Source: Brettanomyces bruxellensis
Taxonomy: Eukaryota; Ascomycota; Pichiomycetes; Pichiales; Pichiaceae
NCBI RefSeq assembly: GCF_011074885.1
Contig: NC_054686.1
Location: forward strand, 186,001-250,000
Length of the DNA: 64,000 nucleotides
Reading direction: 5' to 3'
In this document: positions 16,296-25,822 of the stretch, piece after piece
How positions within the stretch are numbered: position 1 is the first letter of the stretch
How the letters are laid out: each line of letters opens with the position of its first letter
Notes under the pieces: model-generated
Seen by the model: the letters and a program-made list of their open reading frames with translations, nothing else
Databases searched by the model: none
What the model was told of the DNA's origin: nothing
Made by a program: the position numbers and the translations under genes

Positions 16296-18095
16296 TTACA
16301 GTACTGGGGTGTCTTCCCCCAAGTTTGGTATCTCTTCACTTGCTCCATCTCTTTCTGGAGCTTGCCTATTAGTGCCAAACACCCGGATGGTGTCAAGCGC
16401 TGTAATATTTTCGTCACCCCAGTTAGAACTTACCACAAGCATCACCTCCCGAATTTTCCACTGTGACAATTCCTGCTTCAGCTGTTTTGGTATATCTATC
16501 TTCTGGTATTGGTCACTTTTCCGCACATCGTACTCCATCTCCCCAACCTTGACAAACTGCTTTCTTAAAGTCGAGGAAAGAAAATCCTGATTGTAGCATT
16601 GTGATGCTTTCTTCCTCAAAGCACCAACATGTGCACCATCAACAATCTCGGGACCCACAAGAAGCTCAACAAGCCTTGGAGCACTGTGAATTAGATACCT
16701 GTATCTGGGATGGCTGATCCCAACTTCAAATAGATAAATAGGGTCTCTCAACGACATCGTAAACATTATCGGCATACTCGAAGACAACGCTTGCCAAAAC
16801 TTGTCTGGATCTTCCGTTAAAGCATTATTGGGGCTATTTTGCTCACCAATTAGGTTAATGTCCTGGATTCCCGTCAAGGACTTTTGCTGATAAGTCTTCC
16901 ATATCTTTCGACGAGCAAAATCACTAAATCCATGCAATATTCGATCAACAGCGTTTGTCCTGAGCCTCTGAACTCTTGGCAGTGTTGTTAGACGTGCAAC
17001 TATCCTTGCAGTAGGAATAACATTGGTTGGTACATCTGCCTCGAAGTAAGTTTGGAAATGCTGCTTTTTAAAAGGTTTCACCTGGACTTTTTTTGGGATG
17101 TTGGACTCGGCAACTTTTGCGGCCTTCAGAGTTCTTAAAACTTCGGCTTTAATCTCTGAGGCAAGCTTATCCAGTTGCTGTTCAATGTTTGTATCCTTCT
17201 GCAGGCTGGCAAGACGTTTTGTGTCAGTAATCATTGTTTTCAATGTGTCTAATCTTGAGTTCATAGAACTGATGTTACTCCTGAGAGATGCTATATCTGC
17301 AGTAGGGATGGTCTCATTAGATAAAACAAGGGGGGAATTTGACGCAGATGCTGCTTGCAGAATCTGCTTCTCTATTTGTGCGTACCTCTTGTTAAGAGTA
17401 GACTCCATACTTAATTGTCTTTCCTGTAAGCCCTGTAACTGCTTATCGAGCATATATAGTTTATGATGAACAAACCCAGAACCCTCATTCAAAACGGTTG
17501 CCGACGGAAGAAGACTCGATATGTTGGATATAAGAAAAAGCGAGATCACAACAAGAATAAGCGGCATGCATTTCAACAAATACAGAAGAAATGCTTTTTT
17601 CGCAGATGCTGGAGGTTCGATGCTTAGTTGATCCTCAATTTCTTCTGACTCCGTTCGTGGATCACTATCCATTCGGTTTTTTTCCTGATGATACGCCTCG
17701 AATGTCATATTATGGCTCCCATCTGAATCGATATACTCAAAGTCTTTCTCGTTATCATCATTATAATCATCATCCTCATCACTTTCTCCTGGAACATAAT
17801 CCGGATCATCACTCTCCTCGCTTGAATTTTCATATATTGGCAATATATGCTCATCTGCTTCCAACCCATTTTTAACCTTGCGAATAAAAAGTTCACGAAT
17901 CACGTTTTCATTCATCTCTTTTACATCTGAGTCGTCAATATCAAAAGTCCGATCGCCAACTTTCCTAACCGGTGAAAGCTTCTCATTAGCATCCTCATGC
18001 TCGTTTTCTGAATCTGTTACTGGCGAATCAGAGCTGTCGAAAAGCTCATTTGTCAATTTTATTATGTTATGCACGCTGTTTTGTTCACTCATCAT
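16296..18095 (-). CDS. MPS3: SUN-domain protein of the spindle pole body half-bridge, Mps3-like
   Basis: The 599 residues show the Mps3 architecture. A strongly acidic N-terminal nucleoplasmic domain (1-165, with DDPDYVPGESDEDDD) precedes one membrane segment (about 168-192). A coiled-coil lumenal region follows (about 200-320), then a divergent SUN domain (about 400-580, with EDPDKFWQALSS and YLFEVGISHPRYRYLIHSAPR). Mps3 (682 residues in S. cerevisiae) sits in the inner nuclear membrane. It is needed for spindle pole body duplication, sister cohesion and telomere anchoring, and its acidic tail binds Htz1. The start is the first of two ATGs. An ACGCGT lies 14 bases upstream. Another SUN protein (Slp1 type) is less likely because Slp1 lacks the long acidic N-terminus. 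Confidence 0.8.
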   Translation of the reverse strand: MMSEQNSVHNIIKLTNELFDSSDSPVTDSENEHEDANEKLSPVRKVGDRTFDIDDSDVKEMNENVIRELFIRKVKNGLEADEHILPIYENSSEESDDPDYVPGESDEDDDYNDDNEKDFEYIDSDGSHNMTFEAYHQEKNRMDSDPRTESEEIEDQLSIEPPASAKKAFLLYLLKCMPLILVVISLFLISNISSLLPSATVLNEGSGFVHHKLYMLDKQLQGLQERQLSMESTLNKRYAQIEKQILQAASASNSPLVLSNETIPTADIASLRSNISSMNSRLDTLKTMITDTKRLASLQKDTNIEQQLDKLASEIKAEVLRTLKAAKVAESNIPKKVQVKPFKKQHFQTYFEADVPTNVIPTARIVARLTTLPRVQRLRTNAVDRILHGFSDFARRKIWKTYQQKSLTGIQDINLIGEQNSPNNALTEDPDKFWQALSSSMPIMFTMSLRDPIYLFEVGISHPRYRYLIHSAPRLVELLVGPEIVDGAHVGALRKKASQCYNQDFLSSTLRKQFVKVGEMEYDVRKSDQYQKIDIPKQLKQELSQWKIREVMLVVSSNWGDENITALDTIRVFGTNRQAPERDGASEEIPNLGEDTPVL

Positions 18096-18464
18096 AAATT
18101 CGACAAAAACGCGTTATGCATAACTAACTCCGTTTTCAGTTACTTTTCTTTCAATAAAATCTAACTCCTTCAAAGATTCACTGACTCCTTTAGGTTCAAT
18201 TCGATGCACTTTCAATCGAATATACCACTTTTGTTGACAAAACGACAAGTGGGGAAATATCACTTTGTTTCTAATCTATTTACTTGTTTATATCTCAAAT
18301 TTCAAAAACTTTTTTTTTTTGACTCTTCCTCGCGTATGCGGTTCACTACCATAATTTAGAACCAACTTTACGAAACAGTGCACTATTCCGCAAGGTCTGA
18401 AAATTAGACATATATCGATGCACACTATTCAAAAAGTATTTACCAATTAAAGATTCTAGCCATT
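18096..18464 (-). promoter_or_regulatory. MPS3 upstream region with an MCB element
   Basis: AAAACGCGTTA contains ACGCGT at 18109-18114, the core of the MluI cell-cycle box bound by MBF. It is unusually close to the ATG (18095) and so may lie in the 5' leader. A poly-T stretch is near 18310-18321. The rest is AT-rich spacer that also holds the 3' end of the next gene. Confidence 0.4.
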
Positions 18465-18935
18465 TTAATCCTTTTTCTCCCAAGGTTTGCTCCTTTCTTT
18501 CAAAACATGCTTAGACGAGGTTTGAGGGTCTAGTACCGTATCCGGAATCTTTTTTATTCCAGGAATCGGCTTATTATTCACAATCATATCAACCAACTGT
18601 TCATAGTTGGCAGAATACTGTGGTGAATTCAGCTCCGGTGGATTTGATGAAACCCAACGTCTATAATCATCCAAATCTAGAATATTTCCTGTCTGCTTAC
18701 AGAAAAAAAACACCTTGGTTTGTGCAATAAGTTGATCCTTATCCTCAGGCTTTATCTTATTTGTATCAAGATTTCCGGCATCCACCTCTTTCTTTAAGCT
18801 TGGATCCTTTTCCGCTTGCATAAATAAATATTTCTGGAAAACTGCTACTAGGCCTTCCTTATATTCGTTGTTTCCATCAAAGTCATAGTGATGGAATTGT
18901 TGATAAACCTTAATGTCTTCTGAACTAAAGGACAT
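18465..18935 (-). CDS. PEX39: PEX39-like co-factor for PTS2 peroxisomal import
   Basis: This 156-residue soluble protein starts at the ATG at 18935. Upstream of it the frame is open only through a TTG. The C-terminal third carries NYEQLVDMIVNNKPIPGI followed 30 residues later by a KPWE motif at 150-153. In recent work on yeast YJR012C and human C6ORF226, named Pex39, a K/R-PWE motif and a conserved PIPGI-type helix mark proteins that bind the PTS2 receptor Pex7 and help cargo import. The N-terminal helix region with YKEGLVAVFQKYLF is of unknown role. Assignment rests on these motifs only and no peroxisomal neighbour supports it. Confidence 0.6.
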   Translation of the reverse strand: MSFSSEDIKVYQQFHHYDFDGNNEYKEGLVAVFQKYLFMQAEKDPSLKKEVDAGNLDTNKIKPEDKDQLIAQTKVFFFCKQTGNILDLDDYRRWVSSNPPELNSPQYSANYEQLVDMIVNNKPIPGIKKIPDTVLDPQTSSKHVLKERSKPWEKKD

Positions 18936-19390
18936 GCTTATATTATGAGTGTGCAAAATGATGAATACAGGGTAGTTGTCTATAAATCCTATGCAAATGC
19001 CCAGTTCTAATCCTTTTAAACAGACCTGTAAATGCTAAGCAATGTTTTTATCGAAATGAACTAACAACTAGATAGTGTAAAATGGGACACAGATGTTTAT
19101 CGAAATTTGTAGAAATGTCGTTAACTTCTCATCTGCATCCTCACACCTATAACAATTTTCTCAATACGATATTTTACGTACACTCGAATGCATGGATCTC
19201 TAAACCGTTTATCTGAAATTTCGAAATATTCCTACACACATATATATTACATATCAAGAACGCACCACCGTTCCATCAAGAAATCCACCTTGTGTAGTGA
19301 AGGTGCCTTGAGAACAATAGATGGAATCTAATGCCCTTATAAAAAAGTAAAAGCCGCATGTTACGCCTTTTTTAAAGACATACCCAAGTC
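18936..19390. other. Intergenic spacer between the PEX39-like gene and RPB10
   Basis: AT-rich sequence holding the presumed promoter of the PEX39-like gene (minus) and the 3' end of RPB10. No reading frame or repeat stands out. Confidence 0.5.
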
Positions 19391-19621
19391 TTAATATGAT
19401 CTTTCATCATCAATATCCTTCTTTTCAAGAGGGTTATAACGTAAGAACTTCTCTATAAGATCAACATGTGTAAGAACCATTCTTCTGCAGCAGTATCTTT
19501 TCAATCCCAATCTGTCCAAAGCATCACCTTCACTCATACCTTCATCAAGATATTGAAGATATGTCTCCCATTTGTCACCCACAACTTTACCGCAGGAAAA
19601 GCATCTAACAGGAATAATCAT
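19391..19621 (-). CDS. RPB10: RNA polymerase subunit ABC10-beta, shared by polymerases I, II and III
   Basis: This small zinc protein of 76 residues (70 in S. cerevisiae) opens with the hallmark [18 protein letters not shown]. Zinc ligands are Cys7, Cys10, Cys44 and Cys45 (RYCCRRM). It caps the Rpb3/Rpb11-type assembly platform in all three nuclear polymerases. The last residues ([10 protein letters not shown]) slightly extend the usual end. It is divergent from UTP17, with a 396-base shared promoter. Confidence 0.97.
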   Translation of the reverse strand: MIIPVRCFSCGKVVGDKWETYLQYLDEGMSEGDALDRLGLKRYCCRRMVLTHVDLIEKFLRYNPLEKKDIDDERSY

Positions 19622-20017
19622 GGTGAAATGCTAATACCGGAATACACCTCTTATAAAACCCAGCCCAGATTTATAAACGGTAAGTGACCTGAGATGTGAA
19701 ACCGCAAAAAAACGCAACACTTACGATATGGAAAAGGTTTCAATATTTCAGGAAAAATACTAATGCAGTATTAGGCACACCAAAAAAAAATAAAACTAAA
19801 GGAAAGCCTGTTGAAGAAAATAACAATACACAATAGCTAGCAAGGAAAATTTTATCTGAAAATTTTTTGGTGCCTCGCATACAAATCTGAAAAATACCCA
19901 TCAGAAGCTTTATTTAGCACAGCTTGAGATCGAAGAACAACAGGTTTGTTTACCATATTGGTTGGTCACTTGCAAAGAAGATAGATATAGTACTGTATCC
20001 ACTGGTTGAAATTAAAA
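19622..20017. promoter_or_regulatory. RPB10-UTP17 divergent promoter with an RRPE element
   Basis: TGAAAATTTTTT at 19857-19868 matches the ribosomal RNA processing element. It lies about 150 bases before the UTP17 ATG and 240 bases from RPB10. A related ggaaaattttatc precedes it. One element could serve both genes, which is sensible because both support ribosome production. Confidence 0.55.
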
Positions 20018-22648
20018 ATGCCAGAAATAGAAACGGATTGGAAGCTGGGATTCAACTCTGGAGGAAAACTCCTTTCCCACAAACATGTGATATCCATGGA
20101 TGGAAAATATACAATTGCCATATTTAAAACGCACTTGAAAGTTTATTCACTTGATACGAGGCAAAGCATCAGGAACATTGATTTAGACAGAGATCTATCT
20201 GATGTGACAGATGTGAAGATCAGTTCAAAAGATGCCTTGTTGCTATATCTTTTCACGCCAAATCAGATCTTGGTGGTCAACTGGAAAAACGAGCTTGAGA
20301 GTGGCCCTATAGTAAAGCAGTACACTTTGTCAATGGAGCAGAAACAGGATGGAATAAAGCACAAATATGGACAAATACTGAAATTGATTGATTTTTGCGA
20401 GCAAAAAGAGTCCAAAGAGGATGAATCAAAGGAGGAATCTTCCAACTTAGAGACGGTCTTTGTACTATTATGTGGTAAGCCACGGGAAAAGAAGGGAAAC
20501 TACTTGCATTCGGCCCACACAAGATACATTGTAAGATATTCAGCGACCAGCAACACTCTGGAGGAGTTGTTGACCATAGAGGGAGAGCTTTTATCTGCTA
20601 AATCCACAGATGGAACAAATCTAGCCTTTGTGACGAATAAAAACAACCTTTTGTACGTACAGGTGAAACAAGACGGGGATCAGGATGCATTAGAGCTCAG
20701 CTCACACAAATACAAGTTCCCTTATAAGACCACAGTTTGTAGTTTGGCGGTTTCCAATGGCGAATCTCCGCTGGTTGCATTAGGAACGGTCTCAGGTGTG
20801 ATTCAACTGCTTTATCTTGGCAGTGACGAGCAGACGACATACGATAATCAAAGATTGCTCAAGTGGCATGTTGATGGAGTCTCTGCTGTTGAGTTTAGTC
20901 CAGACGGAAGCTATTTACTCTCTGGAGGAAGAGAAAAGGTTCTTGTTCTGTGGCAGTTGGAGACAGAAAAGCAGCAGTTCTTGCCGAGATTGAACGGGCC
21001 AATATTTGATATTTCAATAGACAGCCGTGTTGAGCAACTATATGGTTTAACGTTGGAGTTGACACCAAGCACGCAGCATGGTGCTGAGCGTTACTACGAG
21101 TTTCTTGTGTTGAATGCCTTGGACTTGTCGTCAAAATTGGACGTGAATGGAATAAGGCCGAGGTTCTCGGTGGATCTTCACAAAACACTACAGAGAGATG
21201 CGAAAAAGTTCTTGCAGAGGGCAAATAAAGTGGACGAGGAGTCTCTCACGAAGATTAGACATGACGTGACAACATCTTTTGAAGTAGAACCAGAGAGTGG
21301 CGATCTATATCTTCCCTTTGGATCCTATATGCAAGTGTACAACATGACCAAAAACGAACAGGTGTATGTTGCGGCAATGGCACAGGCAATGCAGCAAGGT
21401 AAAGTGAGACAGGAAGCGGAAATTGAGGATCCGATGATCGAGCAGTTTGTGTTTTCCAAGGATGGATCATGGATGTGTACGTTTGACGCTTTGAAAGCTC
21501 CACAAATCGATGGGCTCATGTCATCCAAGGATGTTAAGTACTGCCTCAAGTTTTGGAAATATGTGGAGGGTGCAAGCAATGCAGATAATGGTAAGCCTGG
21601 CAACCATGTGGGCTTCCACTGGGAGCTTTGCACGAAAATTCTTGATCCGCATGGTCCAAATGTGAAGATAGCAGCAATAATTCCGGCACCACGGACATAT
21701 TACAACGGTTTGGCGTTTGCAACGGCTGATACAAAGGGAGGTGTGCGTCTCTGGAGGCCTAGAATCCCGAAGGAAATATACTCGAAGGTTCCAAACAAGA
21801 AAATGCAGCAGACTGCCTGGACTTTGCGCCGTCTCCGACTCGGAAGTGGCCAATTACAGACTCCCAGTGTTGCATTAGCCTGGTCTCCAGACTCTTCTCT
21901 CATTGCCGTCGCTCAGGAAACCAGTTTAATTCTTTTGGACATCAACACATTCGAACCCGTGTCAGAAATGCCGCTGCCATCACTTGCTGATTCAAGAATC
22001 CGGAGTTTGACAATTATTGGAAATTACATAGTCGTCTTGACGAAACAGAAGCTTATAGCATTCAACTTGCTCACTTACCAGATGAGTCCCTTGGCTGTGC
22101 GGATCGAGACACCTTTGGGAGGTAAGAGTTTGATGGCTGTTGATGAGGATAGAGATCTCATATGCTTCTGTGCGAACTACTATCATGTGAACAAATCTGC
22201 AAAATCCAATACTAAGGTGGAGATCAGATCCAGAATCTTCATATTTGATCCATCCTCTCTAAAGCCCGTCTCTATAAAGGACCATGAATGCGCCATTGCA
22301 TGTGTCAAGTACTCAAAGGTTGTCTCAGGGTTCATTCTTCTAGATATAAATTCAAGGGTCGGTGTGTTGAATACTGTTACGAGCACTTTCTTGCTAGAGG
22401 AAGAGCGCAGAAAGGAGGAAAAGAAAGCTTACGAGATGGCTATGTTGCTTAATAATGCCCAGTATGTTTCTGAGATCACTGCAGCCAATTCAGCTTCATC
22501 GAAGAAGGAAAAGAGCGAAATTGGAGATGATACTGAAGAATTGGCTGTTCACAAACCTATAAATCCAGACAGACTTGAGTCTGTCCTCTCCAATATGGAG
22601 GGATTACCTGTTGAGGCTCTGTTTGATAGGGTGATGAATATTTTGTAA
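20018..22648 (+). CDS. UTP17: WD40 subunit of the small-subunit processome (t-UTP), Utp17/Nan1
   Basis: The 876 residues from the first ATG (20018) match Utp17/Nan1 (896 in S. cerevisiae, WDR75 in human). It belongs to the t-UTP/UtpA group that binds nascent pre-rRNA in the nucleolus and helps rDNA transcription and 18S processing. WD-type repeats are recognisable, for example HVDGVSAVEFSPDGSYLLSGGREKVLVLWQ near residue 290 and SVALAWSPDSSLIAVA near 620. A helical tail with charged residues (EEERRKEEKKAYEMAMLLNNAQYV) ends in LPVEALFDRVMNIL. Upstream in-frame codons begin only with TTG. An RRPE site lies in the promoter. Confidence 0.9.
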   Translation: MPEIETDWKLGFNSGGKLLSHKHVISMDGKYTIAIFKTHLKVYSLDTRQSIRNIDLDRDLSDVTDVKISSKDALLLYLFTPNQILVVNWKNELESGPIVKQYTLSMEQKQDGIKHKYGQILKLIDFCEQKESKEDESKEESSNLETVFVLLCGKPREKKGNYLHSAHTRYIVRYSATSNTLEELLTIEGELLSAKSTDGTNLAFVTNKNNLLYVQVKQDGDQDALELSSHKYKFPYKTTVCSLAVSNGESPLVALGTVSGVIQLLYLGSDEQTTYDNQRLLKWHVDGVSAVEFSPDGSYLLSGGREKVLVLWQLETEKQQFLPRLNGPIFDISIDSRVEQLYGLTLELTPSTQHGAERYYEFLVLNALDLSSKLDVNGIRPRFSVDLHKTLQRDAKKFLQRANKVDEESLTKIRHDVTTSFEVEPESGDLYLPFGSYMQVYNMTKNEQVYVAAMAQAMQQGKVRQEAEIEDPMIEQFVFSKDGSWMCTFDALKAPQIDGLMSSKDVKYCLKFWKYVEGASNADNGKPGNHVGFHWELCTKILDPHGPNVKIAAIIPAPRTYYNGLAFATADTKGGVRLWRPRIPKEIYSKVPNKKMQQTAWTLRRLRLGSGQLQTPSVALAWSPDSSLIAVAQETSLILLDINTFEPVSEMPLPSLADSRIRSLTIIGNYIVVLTKQKLIAFNLLTYQMSPLAVRIETPLGGKSLMAVDEDRDLICFCANYYHVNKSAKSNTKVEIRSRIFIFDPSSLKPVSIKDHECAIACVKYSKVVSGFILLDINSRVGVLNTVTSTFLLEEERRKEEKKAYEMAMLLNNAQYVSEITAANSASSKKEKSEIGDDTEELAVHKPINPDRLESVLSNMEGLPVEALFDRVMNIL

Positions 22649-22942
22649 GCATGTGCTAATATATGGAGGAAGATAATCAAATAGACTGTTATAGATGAAT
22701 ACGGTATGGTGCGTGTAGCAGAAGGAGTAAATTCGGAAATCCTTGGACTCAAATTTTTTTTTTTTTTTTTTTTTTTTCATTATCTCATTTTTATTTTCTT
22801 AATTATTCCCCACCATGTATGCATAATCGCGGGCGCATGATTTGTTCCATCAAGGACATTTGCCCTATGCTTTATACATCAACTTAAACCTTATACTAGA
22901 CACATTTTAGCCCTTATTACTCATATCAGCATCACTGGAAAA
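22649..22942. other. Spacer with a long poly-T tract
   Basis: A run of about 25 T at 22753-22777 follows UTP17. The remainder would contain the UTP17 3' end and a short COX16 promoter. Confidence 0.7.
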
Positions 22943-23314
22943 ATGGGAACCTTTGGAAATAGAGAGTTTAGAACAAAGAAACAGCAACAGGAAAGAGCAA
23001 AGTCTTTCATGGGAATGTATACAAGACTAGTAAAGAAGAATTCTTTCATATATATGGGTATCCCTATGATGCTTTCGCTGGTTTTTGCTTCTCATGTTAT
23101 GACAAATCTTCTCTCAGCTAAGTTCGAGAGGCATGATGAAAAAGTTAAAGAATTGGATGAAACTGAAGCGTTGAAATTGGCAACTCAAAAGAAAAGGAGG
23201 GTTGGAAGTATCAACGATGAATACTATAGACTTCAAGGCTTTATGGAAGAAAACAAGGATTACGAACCAAAGAGAGTCAAAAGACTCCCTGGAGAGTCTG
23301 AGAATGTGTGGTGA
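22943..23314 (+). CDS. COX16: Cytochrome c oxidase assembly factor Cox16
   Basis: The 123-residue product matches Cox16 (118 in S. cerevisiae), a mitochondrial inner membrane protein needed for Cox1/Cox2 assembly into complex IV. One membrane segment lies at about 35-57 (FIYMGIPMMLSLVFASHVM), preceded by a basic stretch. The family tail KFERHDEKV and the GFMEENKDYEPKRVKRLPGE block are recognisable. The ATG at 22943 is the only plausible start. Confidence 0.92.
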   Translation: MGTFGNREFRTKKQQQERAKSFMGMYTRLVKKNSFIYMGIPMMLSLVFASHVMTNLLSAKFERHDEKVKELDETEALKLATQKKRRVGSINDEYYRLQGFMEENKDYEPKRVKRLPGESENVW

Positions 23315-23743
23315 TCAGGAAGTGTATCCTGATTTCGGTTACAACTGCATGTTCTTCCTACTAAAATTTACGATCCCAACTTATGACCCTCCTGTATACT
23401 TTTCGCTTCACATTCGGCTCCTTCCTATTTGTACTATTTATTTCACTATTTAGCTGCATTAAATACCACGCATATTATCAACTGGAACCGTATCTGACCT
23501 GTAGTTTCACCAAGGGTACTAATGTAACCCGAAAAGAGCTATAGGAATGCACAGCCTTGACATAGGCGCTAGCTTCCCCAAAAAATTTTTAGGGCCTGAA
23601 AATTTTCAGTCTTGCGTGGGGCAGATAAGATACGCATTAGTATTGTTTGTAATATTATTCAACTGTTAATTAATTAGATATACAGTATCACGGGACATTT
23701 AAATAAAAGTTTCGACCGTATAGTACATAGAGAGGATTTAGCA
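23315..23743 (+). promoter_or_regulatory. Promoter of the LYAR-type gene with two RRPE-like elements
   Basis: AAAAAATTTTT at 23580-23590 and TGAAAATTTTCA at 23597-23608 lie side by side about 140-160 bases before the ATG at 23744. Both fit the rRNA-processing element. No gene is present. Confidence 0.5.
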
Positions 23744-24244
23744 ATGGTTTCATTTTCATGTGAAGCTTGTGGAGAAACTGTGCCGAAGAAGAAGTGTTCG
23801 CAGCATCAAAGGAGGTGTAGAGATGCATGCTTCACCTGCTTGGACTGTCAGAAAACGTTTTATGGTAACGAGTACATTAATCACACCAGTTGCATAAGTG
23901 AAGCGGAGAAGTATGAGAAGAAATTCTATAAAGGCAACAAGAAGAATAAAAAGAGCAAGAAGACTGACACGAAGAAAGTTGAGGTTAAAGAAGCAGATTC
24001 ATCTTCTAGGAAAGATAAGAGCAAGAGCTCGGCAGACAGCAAAAGCAAGAAAGAAAAGCACATTGACCTGTCAAAGATAATTATGCAGGGTGAACCGATC
24101 TCACTTTATAAAGTGTTTAAGAAGCTTCACGGAAAAGATGATAAGCTCTCAAAGAGACTAACTGAAAGCAAAAAGAGCTTCTTGAAATCATTGAAGGTTG
24201 TCGAAAAGGAAGACGGCACATTAACTCTAGATATAGATTTGTAA
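23744..24244 (+). CDS. LYAR-type zinc-finger nucleolar protein (YCR087C-A family)
   Basis: The protein has 166 residues. Two C2HC fingers stand at the N-terminus: Cys6, Cys9, His21, Cys25 and Cys32, Cys35, His47, Cys50, as in the zf-LYAR domain. A long lysine-rich stretch (about 63-108) looks like a nucleolar localisation signal. A C-terminal block (ISLYKVFKKLHGKDDKLSKRLTESKKSFLKSLKV) is conserved in small fungal relatives. Human LYAR acts in pre-rRNA processing and ribosome production. The yeast homologue is poorly characterised. RRPE elements upstream support a ribosome-biogenesis role here. Confidence 0.85.
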   Translation: MVSFSCEACGETVPKKKCSQHQRRCRDACFTCLDCQKTFYGNEYINHTSCISEAEKYEKKFYKGNKKNKKSKKTDTKKVEVKEADSSSRKDKSKSSADSKSKKEKHIDLSKIIMQGEPISLYKVFKKLHGKDDKLSKRLTESKKSFLKSLKVVEKEDGTLTLDIDL

Positions 24245-24313
24245 TATATTTGAATATACTAATATAGTTATAATCAGGCAAATTGAATATTGCCGTACTG
24301 CCCTTCAAAATTA

Positions 24314-25582
24314 TCATGCTGCCTCTTTCTGCTTTCCCATTCCATTCACGGCTTTTGATATTTTTCGATAAAAGTTTCTCAAGTTGCTTGAAGGGAAAGT
24401 AAGATTGTCCAACAAGTATTCTGGAAGAAGTGAGTGCAACCGATCCATATTCACCTTCCATGAAATTGCACTATCCGTAGGCCATTCCTGCGGTTTCTTT
24501 TGAACTGGGGAGTATATTAAATCTGATGGCTCGGACTTATTTATGATGAGTTGATAGTATAATGTACACAGTGTACCACTTTGTCTAAGCGCAAATATAA
24601 TGCTTTTTTCATTTTCCTCGTAATCAAGACATGCTGTTCCACATAGCAGTTCGATCATTTCCTGTTTTGAATCTGATAGCACTAATTCGTTGTTCGCATC
24701 GGAAAGTTTTGATTCTATGCTATTCTTGGCTTCTTCCAACTTGTCTAGTTTCTTTCTAGTTTCTACTTCCTTTGTTTTCCATTTGTTTATCTCTTTGCTA
24801 TCCACTGCATTCGTTGAATGTCGATTCTCAGTTCTGAGTCCCTTGATTGTGTTCTTTAAAGTCTTATTCTCTTTTGTAAGGTTCGCAATAATAATCTCTG
24901 CAGTTTTTGCGCGTCGATCAACTAGCTTTTTGTAATTTTCAAATGTCTGGGCAGACCTCCTGGAAGTCTTCTGAGAAATGGCAGTGAGACCCTTTAAGTC
25001 TTTCTTCTGAAACAATAAACCAACGTGCATTTCCATAGATCTTGTGTCTCTATCAACATTTCGTTCTGGAGAAGGATCAAGTTTTCTGCGTTTGATCGGA
25101 CTTCCTGCATCAGGTTTTAGATCTTTTGTATCGCCTTTTATTATATTCTTTAAAGGGCTTATTTGCAAACTCTTAATTGGACTCATTATACTCCTTTTCT
25201 TATCGTTCGTCTCATTCACTATCTTCATTATGTCATCAGCTTCTGTTTCTGCAAATGCATCCTTTTCTTTCTCTTTAGACAGCACATTACTGGGCTCTGC
25301 TTTTTTCAAATCTATTGATTTAACATTGCTTTCAATTGTTGCATCAGTCGTAACAGGTAAACTTTGGCCATGCTTTTCACTTTTCGCGTCTTTCCGTTCT
25401 TCCTCCAACTCTTTGAGATCTTTTGTGATTTTGGGAGTTTTAGCTGCTTCTTCAATCTTCTTCTCACCATCTTTCAAGGTATCTTGCGTGGCATCACTTG
25501 TACCATGTGAAGAATTAGTTCTGGTTGCTTTCTTCGATACAGAAGTGGCTTTCTTTCTGCCTCTTCTTTTTCTCGGTGGCAT
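24314..25582 (-). CDS. CSM1: Monopolin-complex subunit Csm1/Pcs1
   Basis: The protein has 422 residues from the ATG at 25582. The N-terminus carries an AT-hook-like PPRKRRGRKK. A long polar, Lys/Ser/Glu-rich region follows, including repeated SPI/SPL motifs. A coiled coil lies at about 215-310, and the C-terminal globular Csm1 domain (about 315-410) has ELLCGTACLDYEE, IIFALRQSGTLCTLYYQL and LPEYLLDNLTFPSSNLRNFYRKI. Csm1 with Lrs4 clamps sister kinetochores in meiosis I and tethers and silences rDNA. S. cerevisiae Csm1 is only 190 residues, so the N-terminal half is extra, as in fission yeast Pcs1 and other fungi. Confidence 0.82.
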   Translation of the reverse strand: MPPRKRRGRKKATSVSKKATRTNSSHGTSDATQDTLKDGEKKIEEAAKTPKITKDLKELEEERKDAKSEKHGQSLPVTTDATIESNVKSIDLKKAEPSNVLSKEKEKDAFAETEADDIMKIVNETNDKKRSIMSPIKSLQISPLKNIIKGDTKDLKPDAGSPIKRRKLDPSPERNVDRDTRSMEMHVGLLFQKKDLKGLTAISQKTSRRSAQTFENYKKLVDRRAKTAEIIIANLTKENKTLKNTIKGLRTENRHSTNAVDSKEINKWKTKEVETRKKLDKLEEAKNSIESKLSDANNELVLSDSKQEMIELLCGTACLDYEENEKSIIFALRQSGTLCTLYYQLIINKSEPSDLIYSPVQKKPQEWPTDSAISWKVNMDRLHSLLPEYLLDNLTFPSSNLRNFYRKISKAVNGMGKQKEAA

Positions 25583-25822
25583 GTTTATAACTAATATGAT
25601 ACGACGAGTAAAACAGGTCAATTATGTTTCAGCTAGTTTTCATCAACTTTCAAAGGGTTATTTATCTAACGTGAAAACGATTGTTAATGAAAAATGGCAT
25701 AAGGTCGAACAAGAAATACACTGCGGCAGCTATGTTTACCTGGCTGAACTCTTTGTTGATCTCAGTCTTTTTTTATTTTCTATTTTTTTGTTTTTCCCTT
25801 TTTTCGCGTCTCATCTTTCCAT

